The position numbers and the translations under genes are program-made. 13,609 nt of DNA from Bacillota bacterium (GTDB lineage: Bacteria > Bacillota > Clostridia > Lachnospirales > Lachnospiraceae). Shown in pieces: positions 13,386-13,609 of this stretch (the stretch's first letter is position 1; each line of letters begins with the position of its first letter). Location: the NCBI GenBank assembly GCA_023414985.1, contig JAEZLY010000189.1, positions 1-13,609 of the forward strand. Direction: 5' to 3'. A model generated the notes under the pieces. That model was not told the origin of the DNA and searched no databases. It saw nothing but the letters and a program-made list of their open reading frames with translations.

Positions 13386-13507
13386 AAATATGTTATAAAA
13401 TCGAATTAATAAATTCAATTTTACTTCATAATTTTTACTTGTACATTACCACACATGAAAATGAAATTCATCCAAGAGTATTCACTCTGATCTAACAAAC
13501 CTTATTA

Positions 13508-13609
13508 GGTCAAGCCCTCGACCTATTAGTAACAGTCAGCTACATGCGTTACCGCACTTCCACCTCTGTCCTATCTACCTGGTAGTCCTCCAGGGGTCTT
13601 ACTAGCTTA
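13508..13609 (-). rRNA. 23S ribosomal RNA, 3' end (partial)
   Basis: The minus strand ends in CTGACTGTTACTAATAGG and then TCGAGGGCTTGACC, the conserved 3' terminus of Firmicutes 23S rRNA, preceded by the CCTGGAGGACTACCAGG helix. The 3' boundary is placed at the end of GACC, give or take a few bases. The rest of the gene lies beyond the right edge. Downstream are a short hairpin (AGAGT-GAAT-ACTCT) and tRNA-Asn. Confidence 0.95.

Noticed and set aside
13157..13495. A 112-codon plus-strand frame at the right end
   Set aside because: It runs through the start of the FAD-Rieske gene, a terminator and tRNA-Asn; its protein is translated tRNA sequence.

Overview
The window looks like chromosome from an anaerobic, plant-polysaccharide-degrading member of the Lachnospiraceae (Clostridium cluster XIVa). 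The pointers are a secreted multidomain GH10 xylanase, a clostridial two-subunit iron-sulfur L-serine dehydratase, AGGAGG-type ribosome binding sites, sigma-A-like promoters with 17-bp spacers, and Firmicutes-like tRNA and 23S sequences. No species can be named from the sequence alone.

Layout. Positions 1-1591 (minus) hold the N-terminal part of the xylanase: signal peptide, two carbohydrate-binding modules and the start of a GH10 domain; the gene runs off the left edge. A 331-base AT-rich gap carries divergent promoters and a 21-bp perfect palindrome over the xylanase -35 box. Two plus-strand genes follow (1923-3941): a secreted Fn3/Ig-like protein and an acidic-linker lipoprotein, closed by a bidirectional terminator. 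The minus-strand set sdaAB-sdaAA-sstT (6886-4032) is a serine uptake and deamination unit: SstT imports serine with sodium and the dehydratase converts it to pyruvate and ammonia. Next come a PNPOx-like flavin-fold protein and an XRE regulator with a DUF5680-like C-terminus (7120-8351).

Positions 8400-10935 are accessory and partly decayed: a 20-codon remnant resembling the end of a chemotaxis receptor, orphan terminators, a broken tRNA-Leu copy interrupted by a hairpin, a 49-codon small frame, a radical SAM/SPASM enzyme, and immediately upstream of it a 54-residue peptide whose C-terminal half has a cysteine at every third position. The last two share a strong promoter and are separated by 3 bases. 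This is the most interesting part of the window: a candidate ribosomally made, radical-SAM-modified Cys-rich peptide (RiPP) system whose precursor is too short for ordinary gene calling. It lies between an intact tRNA-Leu(AAG) and degenerate tRNA-Leu pieces and is more AT-rich than its right-hand neighbours, which suggests horizontal acquisition.

The right end returns to core sequence: intact tRNA-Leu with its own promoter and terminator, a small membrane protein, an FAD oxidoreductase fused to a Rieske domain, and the 3' end of an rRNA operon (23S, tRNA-Asn, terminator; all minus) with no 5S gene between the 23S and the tRNA.
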